A stretch of DNA of 64,000 nt from Flavobacterium psychrotrophum (GTDB lineage: Bacteria; Bacteroidota; Bacteroidia; Flavobacteriales; Flavobacteriaceae): contig NZ_CP031557.1 of NCBI RefSeq assembly GCF_003403075.1, positions 1,984,001 to 2,048,000 on the forward strand. The letters are read 5' to 3'. Positions within the stretch are counted from its first letter, which is position 1. Every line of letters begins with the position of its first letter. The translations under genes were made by a program, and so were the position numbers. The notes under the pieces were generated by a model that worked only from the letters and a program-made list of their open reading frames with translations, was not told the origin of the DNA and searched no databases. Positions 17,651-26,310 of the stretch are shown piece after piece.

Positions 17651-18325
17651 ATGAGCAATTCGATTAAAAATGTACTGGTAACCGGTGCAAGCAACGGTAT
17701 AGGCCTTGGCCTTACAAAAAAGTTATTAAATGAAGGCGCAGCAGTAATTGCAATAACGCGCTCCGGGGAAATTGCCGACTTTTCGCATCCAAACCTGACT
17801 ATTATCAAGGGGGATATCAGCGATGAAGAAAGCATCAAAATAGCGGCTGAAGCGGTTAAAAATCTTGGCATCAAACTGGACTGCCTGGTAAATAACGCAG
17901 GTGTTGGCCTGGATCTGGGCGACGAAATACCTACGGCGGCTTTAATGAACGCTACCTTCGCTACCAATACAACTGGTACGGTACTGTTTACGGAAGCGTT
18001 CCTTGATTTTGTACAAGAGGGTGGCCAGATTGTATTTTTATCCACAGCTATGGCACTACTCCGCAACCTCGCCCCTAATGCCCCGGCCTACCGCATGTCT
18101 AAAGCCGCTATTAATATCTATGCCGTAATGCTAAGCCAGAGGCTTGCCGCTAAAAATATAAATGTTACCCCATTGCACCCGGGCTGGGTACAAACGCGCA
18201 TGGGAGGCGATACGGCACCGGTAACGCTTGACCAGTCGGTAGACGGTATCTATAAAGCCATTACTGAAAACACCCAGACCGGCAAATTTTGGAATATTGA
18301 ATTAAACGGTGTTGAAGAGTTTTAA
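17651..18325 (+). CDS. Short-chain dehydrogenase/reductase (SDR), classical
   Basis: The start was chosen at MSNSIKNVLVTGASNGIG, giving 224 residues. The cofactor motif TGASNGIG, the NNAG motif near residue 84, the catalytic Ser region and YRMSK (Tyr-x-x-x-Lys) are all present. An acidic or neutral residue at the end of strand 2 (ITRSG) leaves NAD/NADP preference open. The substrate is unknown. It is driven from the -7 element at 17587 and probably controlled by the divergent IclR regulator. A terminator follows at 18393. Confidence 0.88.
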   Translation: MSNSIKNVLVTGASNGIGLGLTKKLLNEGAAVIAITRSGEIADFSHPNLTIIKGDISDEESIKIAAEAVKNLGIKLDCLVNNAGVGLDLGDEIPTAALMNATFATNTTGTVLFTEAFLDFVQEGGQIVFLSTAMALLRNLAPNAPAYRMSKAAINIYAVMLSQRLAAKNINVTPLHPGWVQTRMGGDTAPVTLDQSVDGIYKAITENTQTGKFWNIELNGVEEF

Positions 18326-18392
18326 TTAACCTGCTTTAAATTTTAAAAATTGTTCTTAGAAAAGCTTTTACAGTCTAGACAATAGTTAAAGG

Positions 18393-18424
18393 ACGCCCGA
18401 AATCAGTTTTTCGGGCGTTTCTTT
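18393..18424 (+). terminator. Rho-independent terminator after the SDR gene
   Basis: The arms ACGCCCGAAA and TTTCGGGCGT are followed by TTTCTTTT. It lies 68 nt after the SDR stop. Confidence 0.8.
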
Positions 18425-18515
18425 TAAATACTGCTTCGTGTTATTTGATTGATGGAATAGGCAAGTTTGTACTGCCTGTCGAGTGGGAAGTAAACTTAGA
18501 CAGCGGCGTTAACTT

Positions 18516-18803
18516 TTAAATGGCATTATACACCCTGATATCAAGTTCCGCATCCAGGCTTCCTTCCAGCAAGGCGGCAAATTCGTGGAAGTGCGCGCTA
18601 TTTCCATGTTTTTGGAGGCTCTCCATATCTTCCCATATCTCATATACAAAAAAGCTGGCAGGATTATCGCTTAACTGATGAAATTTATATTCATGGCACC
18701 CCCTGTCATTAGCTAACGAGGCTTTCTGTACGGCCTGGGCACCGGCAAGGATTATTTCTGTTTTTTCTTTTTTTGCGGTAAAGGTTCCGGTTACGGTAAT
18801 CAT
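18516..18803 (-). CDS. Antibiotic-biosynthesis-monooxygenase (ABM) / YgiN-like quinol monooxygenase
   Basis: This 95-residue single-domain protein has the ABM ferredoxin-like fold signature: start MITVTGTFTAKK, central GCHEYKFHQL and FFVYEIWEDMESLQKHGNS with a HFHEFA segment. Such dimeric proteins act as cofactor-free monooxygenases on quinols or as heme-independent detoxifiers. It is the sole gene of its unit and is preceded by the CTTAA palindrome array: the -7 element CAATTTTG lies at 18840-18833 and the operator at 18862-18900. It is therefore a proposed member of the shared regulon. Confidence 0.85.
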   Translation of the reverse strand: MITVTGTFTAKKEKTEIILAGAQAVQKASLANDRGCHEYKFHQLSDNPASFFVYEIWEDMESLQKHGNSAHFHEFAALLEGSLDAELDIRVYNAI

Positions 18804-18832
18804 AGTCTGCTATTTTGGTTTATATCAAAAAG

Positions 18833-18900
18833 CAAAATTGCGAAAAATAAAATGCTTTTATAATAATGCAGTTTAAGAATGAATCTTAATCTAGTTTAAG
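18833..18900 (-). promoter_or_regulatory. Shared palindromic operator, copy A (drives ABM gene)
   Basis: On the minus strand the distal palindrome CTTAAACTAGATTAAG is at 18900-18885 and the proximal copy CTTAAACTGCATTATT at 18877-18862. The two are exactly 23 bp apart. The -7 element CAATTTTG is at 18840-18833, 60 bp from the distal edge and 30 bp before the ABM start codon. The remaining 216 bp up to the AraC gene show nothing recognisable. Confidence 0.75.
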
Positions 18901-19116
18901 GGTAAGCCTGGAATCCGATTAGTAACTTGCCGCAGCACAAGACGCATATTTGCCATCGACTGGACCGCTGCTTAAGCCAGGCAAATTCCTACCACTACCC
19001 TATTATAAAAAGTTGAGGCCCAATTAAAAGGCCAAATGCACTGGATAAAAAAAGGTGCCCTCCGTTAAGGAAGAAGGTAAGGCTAAAACGGCAATAACTA
19101 AAGACAACAGTATCCT

Positions 19117-20004
19117 ATGGACGTAAAAAGGTTAGAGATCAAAAAAAATATCCAAAAAGAGGCGGACAGGAATTTGTCATTCCGCGTGTTTAATTTAGAT
19201 AAAGAGCACCTGGAAAGCTACCTGCTTCCTCACAAAAAAGACCATTTTTGTATTATTGGGGTTGAAGCCGGAAAAATTGATGTCCATATCGAAGACAAGT
19301 TACATTTACTCAAATCAGGCAAAATATCCATTATCTTTCCAGATCAGTTCCACTTTGTATCAGACCTCAGCGATGACCTGACAGGTAAAATAATTTTGTT
19401 TGAAGAGATATTGTTTTGCTCCGATATTTTGAAAAACGAACTCAGCGCCTACAATGTCAACCTTGCGGCACACCTTAATGCTACAGCACTTTCCAGCACG
19501 GAATTCGAAAAGGTGCTGCCCCTTATAAAAAGCATACAGGACATTTATACCGCCCCCAGCCTGGTAAAAAAAGAGCAGGCGCGTTTTTATATCAAAATAT
19601 TCCTTTTAGGGCTTATAGAATCCATTCACGGGCTGCATCCCGTAGTGCATCACGATGCCCAGGATTCCAGCCAGAACGCCTATATAAGCTTTAAAAAGCT
19701 GCTCAACCAGCAATACAAAAGTGAACGCACGGTGCAGTATTACGCCTCAAAACTGTCCATTACTACTAAAAAACTCAATGAGATAACTAAAAAACATTGT
19801 GGAGAAACGGCCATTAATGCTATACATAACCGCATACTTACCGAAATAAAACGGCAATTGTTGTTTTCAGACCTTTCGCACAAAGAGATCGCATTTGACC
19901 TGGGCTTCAGCTCCCCATCGGCTCTTAATAAATTCGTTAAATCAAAACTCAAAGAAACGCCCACCGAGCTTCAAAACGAGCTGGCACAAATTTATACCGC
20001 GTAG
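19117..20004 (+). CDS. AraC-family transcriptional regulator
   Basis: The 295-residue protein has a cupin-like N-terminal sensing half (about 20-110) and a C-terminal AraC double HTH (about 195-285). Visible elements are YYASKLSITTKKLNEITKKH and SHKEIAFDLGFSSPSALNKF. It lies 69 bp upstream of the iron-containing alcohol dehydrogenase in the same direction and probably activates it. Its own upstream region holds no CTTAA array oriented towards it. Confidence 0.9.
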   Translation: MDVKRLEIKKNIQKEADRNLSFRVFNLDKEHLESYLLPHKKDHFCIIGVEAGKIDVHIEDKLHLLKSGKISIIFPDQFHFVSDLSDDLTGKIILFEEILFCSDILKNELSAYNVNLAAHLNATALSSTEFEKVLPLIKSIQDIYTAPSLVKKEQARFYIKIFLLGLIESIHGLHPVVHHDAQDSSQNAYISFKKLLNQQYKSERTVQYYASKLSITTKKLNEITKKHCGETAINAIHNRILTEIKRQLLFSDLSHKEIAFDLGFSSPSALNKFVKSKLKETPTELQNELAQIYTA

Positions 20005-20040
20005 TAGTATCTGTATAACATCCTGCCCTGCCTGCCCATC

Positions 20041-20048
20041 TACCTTTG
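20041..20048 (+). promoter_or_regulatory. -7 promoter element of the Fe-alcohol dehydrogenase gene
   Basis: TACCTTTG is an exact TAnnTTTG match, 26 bp before the ATG. No -33 TTG lies at the expected spacing, consistent with activator dependence. Confidence 0.5.
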
Positions 20049-20073
20049 CAGTAGTAATTATAACTATAAAAAG

Positions 20074-21240
20074 ATGAGCAAATTATTTATTGCAGGAGAG
20101 GTTTTCCACGGCGCTGGAAGCCTTGCAGAATTAAAAAATATTAAAGGAAAAAGGGCATTTATTGTTACAGGGGGAAGCTCCATGAAACGAAGCGGAACAC
20201 TGGATAAAGCAGTAGCATTTTTACAGGAGGCAGGAACAGAAACCAAAATTTTTGATGGTGTGGAAGAAGATCCCTCATCAGCAACAAGCTTTAAGGGTGC
20301 AGAAGCCATGTTGGAATTCCAGCCCGACTGGATCATTGGCCTTGGGGGTTGCTCGGCCATCGATGCCGCTAAGACGATGTGGATTTTTTACGAGCACCCT
20401 GATACGGACTTTGATTCTTTACTTAAGCCTTTCAGCGTTCCTGTATTGCGAAACAAGGCCAGGTTTATAGCCATTCCATCAACGAGCGGAACCGGAACGG
20501 AAACAACCGGCCTTGCAGTTATAACGGACCGCGACAAAGGTGTAAAGTACCCAATCGTATCCTACGAGCTAACACCGGACATTGCTATAGTCGACGGGGA
20601 GATTTGCGCATCAATGCCGGCACACATCACATCCAATACAGGGCTGGATGCACTGACACATTGTGTAGAGGCCTACGTATCGAACATTGATAACAACTAT
20701 GCGGACGTATTGGCAAAGGGTGGCCTGGAAATTGTGTTTGACAATCTTCAGGAGGCCGTTAACAACCCTACAAATATTGCGGCGCGCCAGAACATGCACG
20801 ACGCCTCTTTTATGGGAGGGCTTGCCTTTAATAATGCGTGGTTAGGGATTGTACACTCCTTATCGCATCAGGTTGGTGCTTTATACGGTATCCCGCACGG
20901 AGCTGCCAACGCTATCTTCCTTCCTAACGTAATCCGTTTTAATGCCACAGCAACCCAAAAATACCCGGCACTTGCAAAAGTCATTGGATTGGAAACGGCC
21001 GAGGAACTGGCGCAGGCTATAGAAGGATTACGAAGCGACGTAAACAATATGGCGTCGCTTAAGGAATTTGGGATTTCTCAGGAAGACTGGGATAAAAATC
21101 TTGACTATATCGCCAATAATGCACTTATAGATCCGTGTACCGGCTTTAACCCACGCACCCCTTCTCTGGAAGACCTTAAAGAAATCTACAATGCCTGTTA
21201 CAGGGGGCTTGTGTATGAAACATCCGGAGTATTGAATTAA
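20074..21240 (+). CDS. Iron-containing (group III) alcohol dehydrogenase
   Basis: The 388-residue protein is full length for the family. The NAD(P)-binding GGCSAIDAAK is at 91-100 and PSTSGTGTETT at 135-145. The metal ligands expected from FucO/AdhB homologues are all present: Asp192, His196, His261 and His275 (HSLSHQVGALYGIPHG). It is closest in style to butanol/1,3-propanediol or lactaldehyde dehydrogenases; the substrate cannot be told from sequence. It probably reduces aldehydes under the control of the AraC regulator encoded just upstream. Confidence 0.93.
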   Translation: MSKLFIAGEVFHGAGSLAELKNIKGKRAFIVTGGSSMKRSGTLDKAVAFLQEAGTETKIFDGVEEDPSSATSFKGAEAMLEFQPDWIIGLGGCSAIDAAKTMWIFYEHPDTDFDSLLKPFSVPVLRNKARFIAIPSTSGTGTETTGLAVITDRDKGVKYPIVSYELTPDIAIVDGEICASMPAHITSNTGLDALTHCVEAYVSNIDNNYADVLAKGGLEIVFDNLQEAVNNPTNIAARQNMHDASFMGGLAFNNAWLGIVHSLSHQVGALYGIPHGAANAIFLPNVIRFNATATQKYPALAKVIGLETAEELAQAIEGLRSDVNNMASLKEFGISQEDWDKNLDYIANNALIDPCTGFNPRTPSLEDLKEIYNACYRGLVYETSGVLN

Positions 21241-21266
21241 TTGATTTTAGTTCAAAAAGTTATGAT

Positions 21267-21298
21267 ACCTACCTGGACAATCTGCCAGGTAGGTTTTT
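21267..21298 (+). terminator. Rho-independent terminator after the Fe-ADH gene
   Basis: The perfect 10-bp arms ACCTACCTGG and CCAGGTAGGT enclose an 8-nt loop and are followed by TTTT. It lies 26 nt after the stop. Confidence 0.85.
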
Positions 21299-21402
21299 AA
21301 ACATCCATTTACAGGTGAATGCTATTCCTTTTTTTAAAATGTGGTCGGCTTTTTTATCAGTAGAAACCAAGGGGCTGACCATACGGAATAGTTTCGTCCT
21401 CA

Positions 21403-22011
21403 TCAGTTACTTAAGATAGAATGAAAATATTCTTTTAACTGAATGCTGACAACTTCTTTATCCTGAAGGCCTGAATGCTGCCACTCGAAAATATCGGTAA
21501 TGAATGGGCTTCCCGAAAAAATGCGCGGTACGAAAGCAATGATGTTTAAGGTAACCAGGTCTACATTTACATTTTTAAATGTGCCGCTCGCTATCCCATC
21601 CTGTATAATTTTTTTTACCAATTCATAGTTTTTCCGGGTACCCGCGGTAATGACCTCTTTGATAGAGGAATGGTGCAGGAGGGTAATTTCCCTGCTTAGC
21701 AGGCGATGGAAATTGCGGTGGCTGTCAATAAAATTACCATAGATGTCAAGAAAGGCGTCGAGCTTTTTACCAGCCCCTTCCCTGCTGTCCATAGTAGCTA
21801 GCGCCGTTTCATAGGCCGCAAACCTCCGCTTAAAAATTGTGAGGTACAGGTTCTCTTTTGAGCCAAAGTGATAGTTGACCAAAGCGACATTAACAGCAGC
21901 CCGTTTTGCAATATCCCTGATGGACGTACCGCTGTAACCGCTGTCTGAAAATAACAGCTCAGCAGTTTCCAACAATAGTTTTTTTATCTGTGTAATATCC
22001 CCTGTTTCCAT
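21403..22011 (-). CDS. TetR/AcrR-family regulator (CerR-type C-terminal domain)
   Basis: The 202-residue protein has the TetR HTH at about 8-58 (LFSDSGYSGTSIRDIAKRAAVNV and LVNYHFGSKENLY, given here in parts). Its C-terminal domain resembles the CerR group (HRLLSREITLLHH near 100-112). It lies divergently upstream of the GH1 gene; the 418-bp gap carries operator copy B but no -7 element facing this gene at the shared spacing. Its target and ligand are unknown. Confidence 0.88.
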   Translation of the reverse strand: METGDITQIKKLLLETAELLFSDSGYSGTSIRDIAKRAAVNVALVNYHFGSKENLYLTIFKRRFAAYETALATMDSREGAGKKLDAFLDIYGNFIDSHRNFHRLLSREITLLHHSSIKEVITAGTRKNYELVKKIIQDGIASGTFKNVNVDLVTLNIIAFVPRIFSGSPFITDIFEWQHSGLQDKEVVSIQLKEYFHSILSN

Positions 22012-22189
22012 TTAACTATTCCTATCGGCAATTTACATCGTTTGTGCAAAGGTAAATTAATTGGCAAAAGGATACACAAAGCAGTACTACTTATAATGTT
22101 CTTCAGGATATCTTCAGCAGTTGCAAACCAATAGGCTAAAATAAATATAAACTAAAAATCAATTCTTTAACTATTCACAAGGCAAGGCT

Positions 22190-22257
22190 CTTAAAAAAGA
22201 TTAAGGGTTATTCTTAACATAGATTAAGTATGGAAAGAGAATCATTGCTTAATTTTG
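22190..22257 (+). promoter_or_regulatory. Shared palindromic operator, copy B (towards GH1/NDH-2)
   Basis: The distal palindrome CTTAAAAAAGATTAAG is at 22190-22205 and the proximal CTTAACATAGATTAAG at 22213-22228. The exact -7 element TAATTTTG is at 22250-22257, 60 bp from the distal edge. The next start codon is GH1 at 22431, so the leader would be about 170 nt. The remaining bases of the TetR-GH1 gap show no other feature. Confidence 0.7.
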
Positions 22258-22430
22258 AATCATTAAAATTAAGCAAAATTTAATGTGCTGAATCCAGCTT
22301 GAAAACTATCTTCAAAATAGAGTCCGGTAAATTTTTCACAGGTAATAGGCAGTGCTGCTAACACAATTATTAGCTTCCAAATCTGCGTTGCTTTGCGGTT
22401 GCAGCCATCCGTTTCACTAAAATTAAAACA

Positions 22431-23903
22431 ATGAAAAAAATAATAGTATGCACTACGCTGCTGCTTACCATATCCCTGCGGCTATCCGCACAATCCACTA
22501 CAAATCAAATGAATCAAACTTCGTATTTTAAAAACAATGCCTTCTTGTGGGGCGCAGCTTCTGCATCCTACCAGGTAGAAGGTGCACCGACAGCCGATGG
22601 TAAAGGCCAGTCCAATTGGGATGAATGGATGAACCGCTACCAGGTCGCCGGAAAAGGGGTCAATGGAAATGTAGCCATAAACTTTTATGACCGCACCCAA
22701 TACCTGAAAGATATTAAATTATTTAAGGAACTCGGGCTTACCAGTTACCGTTTCTCTATCTCGTGGCCCCGTATTATACCGACGGGTACCGGAAAGGTAA
22801 ACACTGTCGCCATAGACCACTACCGGACTTTTGTTAAAGACCTAAAAGCTGCAGGCATTGAGCCCGTAATGACATTGTACCACTGGGATATGCCCCTGGA
22901 ACTCTACAACAAAGGCGGCTGGGATAACAGGCAGTCCATCGAATGGTTCGCTGATTATGCAAGGGTGGTTTTTGACAATTTTAAAGACCTTGTTAAAATA
23001 TATGTAATCAGTAACGAAATCCTTATTGAAACAGATATGACACTGCAGGCAAAGTCAATAATCAGTAAAGAAAATGCGCCCTTTTCTGTTATCCCTGCAC
23101 CGGAAAACCTGGCAACAGCCCTCAACCAGTTTAACCATAAACTTTTGGCTGCCGCCCGGGCTGCAAAGATATTCCATACGTATGGGATACCTCAGGGGGA
23201 AGCCGGTATTGCCATTCCGCTCTTCCCAACCATAGCTGTTGACGCCCACTCGGCAAAAGCGGCGGAATTTATTGATGGTATCGTAAACCGGTGGTTTCTC
23301 GACGCTATTTATAAAGGCTCGTATCCACAGGATATTTTAGAGTACGCAGCGGAGCACCGTTTACATTTGAAAATCGGAGCGGCCGATGCGAAAGAGATCG
23401 GTGAGGCCGGCCTGACCTACCTTGGCATTAATTACTACGCCCCACTAATCGTACAGAAAAATGACGCCCAGCCGGGTTTTTACGGGATTACCTTCCCAAC
23501 ACTCCCAAACACTGATTATGCCTACAACGGTGCCAACAGGCCCGACCAGCTTAAGCGTTTATTGCTAAGGATGCGCGATGAATACGGTAACCCGGCAATC
23601 ATCATAACAGAAAATGGCGCGGGGTTTGAAAATGACGACCTGCTCAGCAACGGGCAGGTTAACGATGCGCGAAGGGCAGGATACATCAAAGCCCATATTG
23701 AAGCGATGCTGTCCGCAAAACGGGAAGGCGTCAATGTTTTTGGCTACCATGTCTGGTCCAGCCATGACAACCTGGAATGGATTGCCGGCTACGGCAGGCG
23801 CTTCGGGATGATCTATGTCGATTTTGACACGCAGCAGCGTACCGTAAAAGCCAGTGCCAAAGAATATGGAGAAATAATAAAACAATTTAAAAGTTTGAAA
23901 TGA
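22431..23903 (+). CDS. Secreted GH1 beta-glycosidase with altered acid/base motif
   Basis: The 490-residue protein has a signal peptide (about 1-20) and a complete GH1 barrel (WGAASASYQVEGA near 40-52, LYHWDMP at 149-155). The nucleophile is Glu394 in ITENG. The acid/base motif, normally T-x-NEP, reads SNEI with Glu196 kept but Pro lost. The C-terminal GH1 aglycone-loop segment VWSSHDNLEWIAGYGRRFG is typical, with SHDN in place of the usual LLDNFEW. It should hydrolyse beta-glucosides or related sugars in the periplasm; the substitutions make specificity unsure. It is followed 54 bp later by an NDH-2-like gene and preceded by operator copy B. Confidence 0.9.
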   Translation: MKKIIVCTTLLLTISLRLSAQSTTNQMNQTSYFKNNAFLWGAASASYQVEGAPTADGKGQSNWDEWMNRYQVAGKGVNGNVAINFYDRTQYLKDIKLFKELGLTSYRFSISWPRIIPTGTGKVNTVAIDHYRTFVKDLKAAGIEPVMTLYHWDMPLELYNKGGWDNRQSIEWFADYARVVFDNFKDLVKIYVISNEILIETDMTLQAKSIISKENAPFSVIPAPENLATALNQFNHKLLAAARAAKIFHTYGIPQGEAGIAIPLFPTIAVDAHSAKAAEFIDGIVNRWFLDAIYKGSYPQDILEYAAEHRLHLKIGAADAKEIGEAGLTYLGINYYAPLIVQKNDAQPGFYGITFPTLPNTDYAYNGANRPDQLKRLLLRMRDEYGNPAIIITENGAGFENDDLLSNGQVNDARRAGYIKAHIEAMLSAKREGVNVFGYHVWSSHDNLEWIAGYGRRFGMIYVDFDTQQRTVKASAKEYGEIIKQFKSLK

Positions 23904-23957
23904 TCTTTTGAAAAGTACAACACGTATTTCAACCATCTAAACTTAACTAAATTAAAA

Positions 23958-25253
23958 ATGGAACCTAAACAACATATCGTGATTATTGGCGGCGGCTTTG
24001 CCGGTGTTAATGCCGCCAAGAAATTACTTCAGATCAATAAAAATTGTACCGTTACCCTGGTGGACCGCAATAATTACAATTTCTTTCCACCCCTATTGTA
24101 TCAGGTGGCAACCGGCTTTCTGGATGTTTCTAACATCAGCTACCCGTACCGTAAGTACTTTAGGGGCTACCCTAACTTTACTTTTTTTATGGGTGAACTG
24201 TTGGAAATCCAGCCGGAAAAAAATACCGTTGTGCTCTCGACCGGTGCTTTACACTACGACCAGCTGATTATGGCAACCGGAACAACCAGTAATTTTTTTG
24301 GCAATGAAAATATTAAAAATAACGCACTGCCCATGAAAACGATTGCCGATGCGCTGCTTTTAAAAAATACGCTGCTGGAGCGTTTTGAGGCCGCGTCCAG
24401 GAGTACTGATGCAGACGAAAGGCGCAAGTTAACCACGATGGTTATTGCCGGTGGCGGGCCTACAGGTGTAGAGATCGCAGGGATGCTTGCCGGCCTCAGA
24501 AAGAATGTTATTGCCAAAGACTATCCCAACCTAAAGGACCTGCCGATCGATATCTATGTTCTGGACGGGCTCCCTACCCTTCTTGCACCCATGCGTAAGG
24601 CATCGCAGGACTATACGTATAAATCCCTTCAAGGTATGGGCGTCATTATCAAGCTCAACCAATTGGTTAAAGACTTTGATGGGGACACGGTTTTTCTTGG
24701 CGACGGGAGTACCATTGCAACCCATAACCTGCTATGGACAGCAGGTGTAACCGCACAGGTATTTAACGGATTGCCGGAAAGCTATTATGGAAGGGGTAAA
24801 CGCCTGATTGTTGATGGGTATAATAAAGTAACAGGATCAACAAATATCTATGCCATCGGTGATACCTGCATCCAGACAACCGATGCGGGATTCCCTAACG
24901 GGCATCCGCAATTAGCGCAGGTAGCCATACAGCAGGGAACGCACCTTGCCAAAAACCTGCATGCAGAAACGTTGCAGAACAAAAGAGAACCCTTTTCGTA
25001 CAACGATAAAGGATCTATGGCCATTATAGGGCGTAATAAAGCGGTTGCGGACCTATCCAACCCAAAACTGCATTTCAGCGGTTTTATCGCATGGCTCATG
25101 TGGCTTTTTGTGCATTTACTGTCACTAATTAATTTCAGGAACAAGGTAAAAACCTGTTTTAGCTGGATCGCTGCTTATATTTCTAAAGACCAATACCTGA
25201 GGATGATTATAAAACCTGGGTCCAAGGCGTTGCCTGTTCACACTGAAAAATAA
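23958..25253 (+). CDS. NDH-2-like NAD(P)/FAD-dependent oxidoreductase
   Basis: The 431-residue protein has an N-terminal FAD-binding GGGFAGVNAAKKL (about 11-23) and a second dinucleotide fold IAGGGPTGVEIAGML (about 157-171). The C-terminal hydrophobic segment AWLMWLFVHLLSLINF (about 380-396) is typical of membrane-attached type II NADH:quinone dehydrogenases. The protein would pass electrons from NADH to menaquinone without pumping ions. It lies 54 bp after the GH1 gene, probably in the same transcript, which is an unusual pairing. Confidence 0.88.
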   Translation: MEPKQHIVIIGGGFAGVNAAKKLLQINKNCTVTLVDRNNYNFFPPLLYQVATGFLDVSNISYPYRKYFRGYPNFTFFMGELLEIQPEKNTVVLSTGALHYDQLIMATGTTSNFFGNENIKNNALPMKTIADALLLKNTLLERFEAASRSTDADERRKLTTMVIAGGGPTGVEIAGMLAGLRKNVIAKDYPNLKDLPIDIYVLDGLPTLLAPMRKASQDYTYKSLQGMGVIIKLNQLVKDFDGDTVFLGDGSTIATHNLLWTAGVTAQVFNGLPESYYGRGKRLIVDGYNKVTGSTNIYAIGDTCIQTTDAGFPNGHPQLAQVAIQQGTHLAKNLHAETLQNKREPFSYNDKGSMAIIGRNKAVADLSNPKLHFSGFIAWLMWLFVHLLSLINFRNKVKTCFSWIAAYISKDQYLRMIIKPGSKALPVHTEK

Positions 25254-25323
25254 CAGCGACAGGGCTTTATAAAGCGTATTCTGGTGCAGTGAACATGTCG
25301 ATCGTATTAAAATCAGCCGCACC

Positions 25324-25392
25324 CTTAAACTATGTTAAGTATTTTTATTAAAGTAGGTTATTCCGCACGTCGTAACTACTACCCTAAATTTG
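25324..25392 (+). promoter_or_regulatory. Shared palindromic operator, copy C (drives alpha/beta-hydrolase)
   Basis: The distal palindrome CTTAAACTATGTTAAG is at 25324-25339. The proximal copy ATTAAAGTAGGTTATT, 23 bp further, is at 25347-25362. The exact -7 element TAAATTTG is at 25385-25392, 61 bp from the distal edge and 24 bp before the ATG. Confidence 0.75.
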
Positions 25393-25415
25393 CTGTATAA
25401 TTCATCCATTTTTTT

Positions 25416-26285
25416 ATGAAAAATTTCATTCTGTCCGTTGCTGTAATTTTATCTACAGCTTTATATGCACAACAGCAGCCAAAACCCATGAGGTACGCCC
25501 TCCAGGCCGTTGCTGCACCACAGGGCACTACTCCTTACGGCAATAACGCCACTGCCGGCCATTACATTACCTCAGGCGATGCTAAAATATATTATGAAGT
25601 ATACGGCAAAGGCAGCCCGGTACTAATATTGCATGGTGGTATATTTGGTTCTACATTCGAAATGTACCATTTTATAGACAGCCTTAAAACCAACCACCAG
25701 GTCATTGCCATCTCCACCCGTGGGCACGGAAAATCCGAGCTTGGCAACCAGCCCCACACCTACCAGCTTAAAGCTAAAGACGCGGCTGCCGTACTCAATG
25801 CTGTAACTAAAGACAGTGCCACGGTAATAGGCTTTAGCGATGGTGGCTATACCGGCTATATGCTTGCCAGCCTTTACCCTGCCAAAGTCAAAAAGTTAGT
25901 AGTGGTGGGTGCAGGTGAACGGCATCCCGGGGATACGCCCAATGCCATTACGGTAGCGCAGGCCTTACAACTGGATATGCCTTTTTGGGACCAGCAACTG
26001 GCCCTGATGCCCGATCCAAAAAGGCTTCCGGAACTCTTCGCCCGCGTGCAGGATGAATTCAACACCAAATTGGTGGCCGATCAAAAATTATTCAGCACCA
26101 TTCAATGCCCGGTTTTGGTAATGGTGGGCGACCACGATAATTTTATTTCTGTAGAACATGCCGCAAATGCCGCTGAATTCATTCCAAAAGGCCAACTAAG
26201 TGTGATTCCCGGTGCCGGGCACGGTGCTTTTTTGGAAAAATGGCCGGTGGCCTGGACGGCGATACATTATTTTTTGAAGCAGTAA
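25416..26285 (+). CDS. Secreted alpha/beta-hydrolase
   Basis: The 289-residue protein has a signal peptide (about 1-20, ending LYAQQQ) and a full alpha/beta-hydrolase fold. It shows LILHGGIFGS near 70-79, the nucleophile elbow GFSDGG with Ser141, the acid in VGDHD and the catalytic His in GAGHGAF near the C-terminus. No lid insertion is obvious. Operator copy C lies immediately upstream and the next gene follows after 25 bp, so the two form an operon of exported proteins. The substrate is unknown. Confidence 0.88.
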   Translation: MKNFILSVAVILSTALYAQQQPKPMRYALQAVAAPQGTTPYGNNATAGHYITSGDAKIYYEVYGKGSPVLILHGGIFGSTFEMYHFIDSLKTNHQVIAISTRGHGKSELGNQPHTYQLKAKDAAAVLNAVTKDSATVIGFSDGGYTGYMLASLYPAKVKKLVVVGAGERHPGDTPNAITVAQALQLDMPFWDQQLALMPDPKRLPELFARVQDEFNTKLVADQKLFSTIQCPVLVMVGDHDNFISVEHAANAAEFIPKGQLSVIPGAGHGAFLEKWPVAWTAIHYFLKQ

Positions 26286-26310
26286 TTAAAGTTATACAAA
26301 TCTAACTTTT

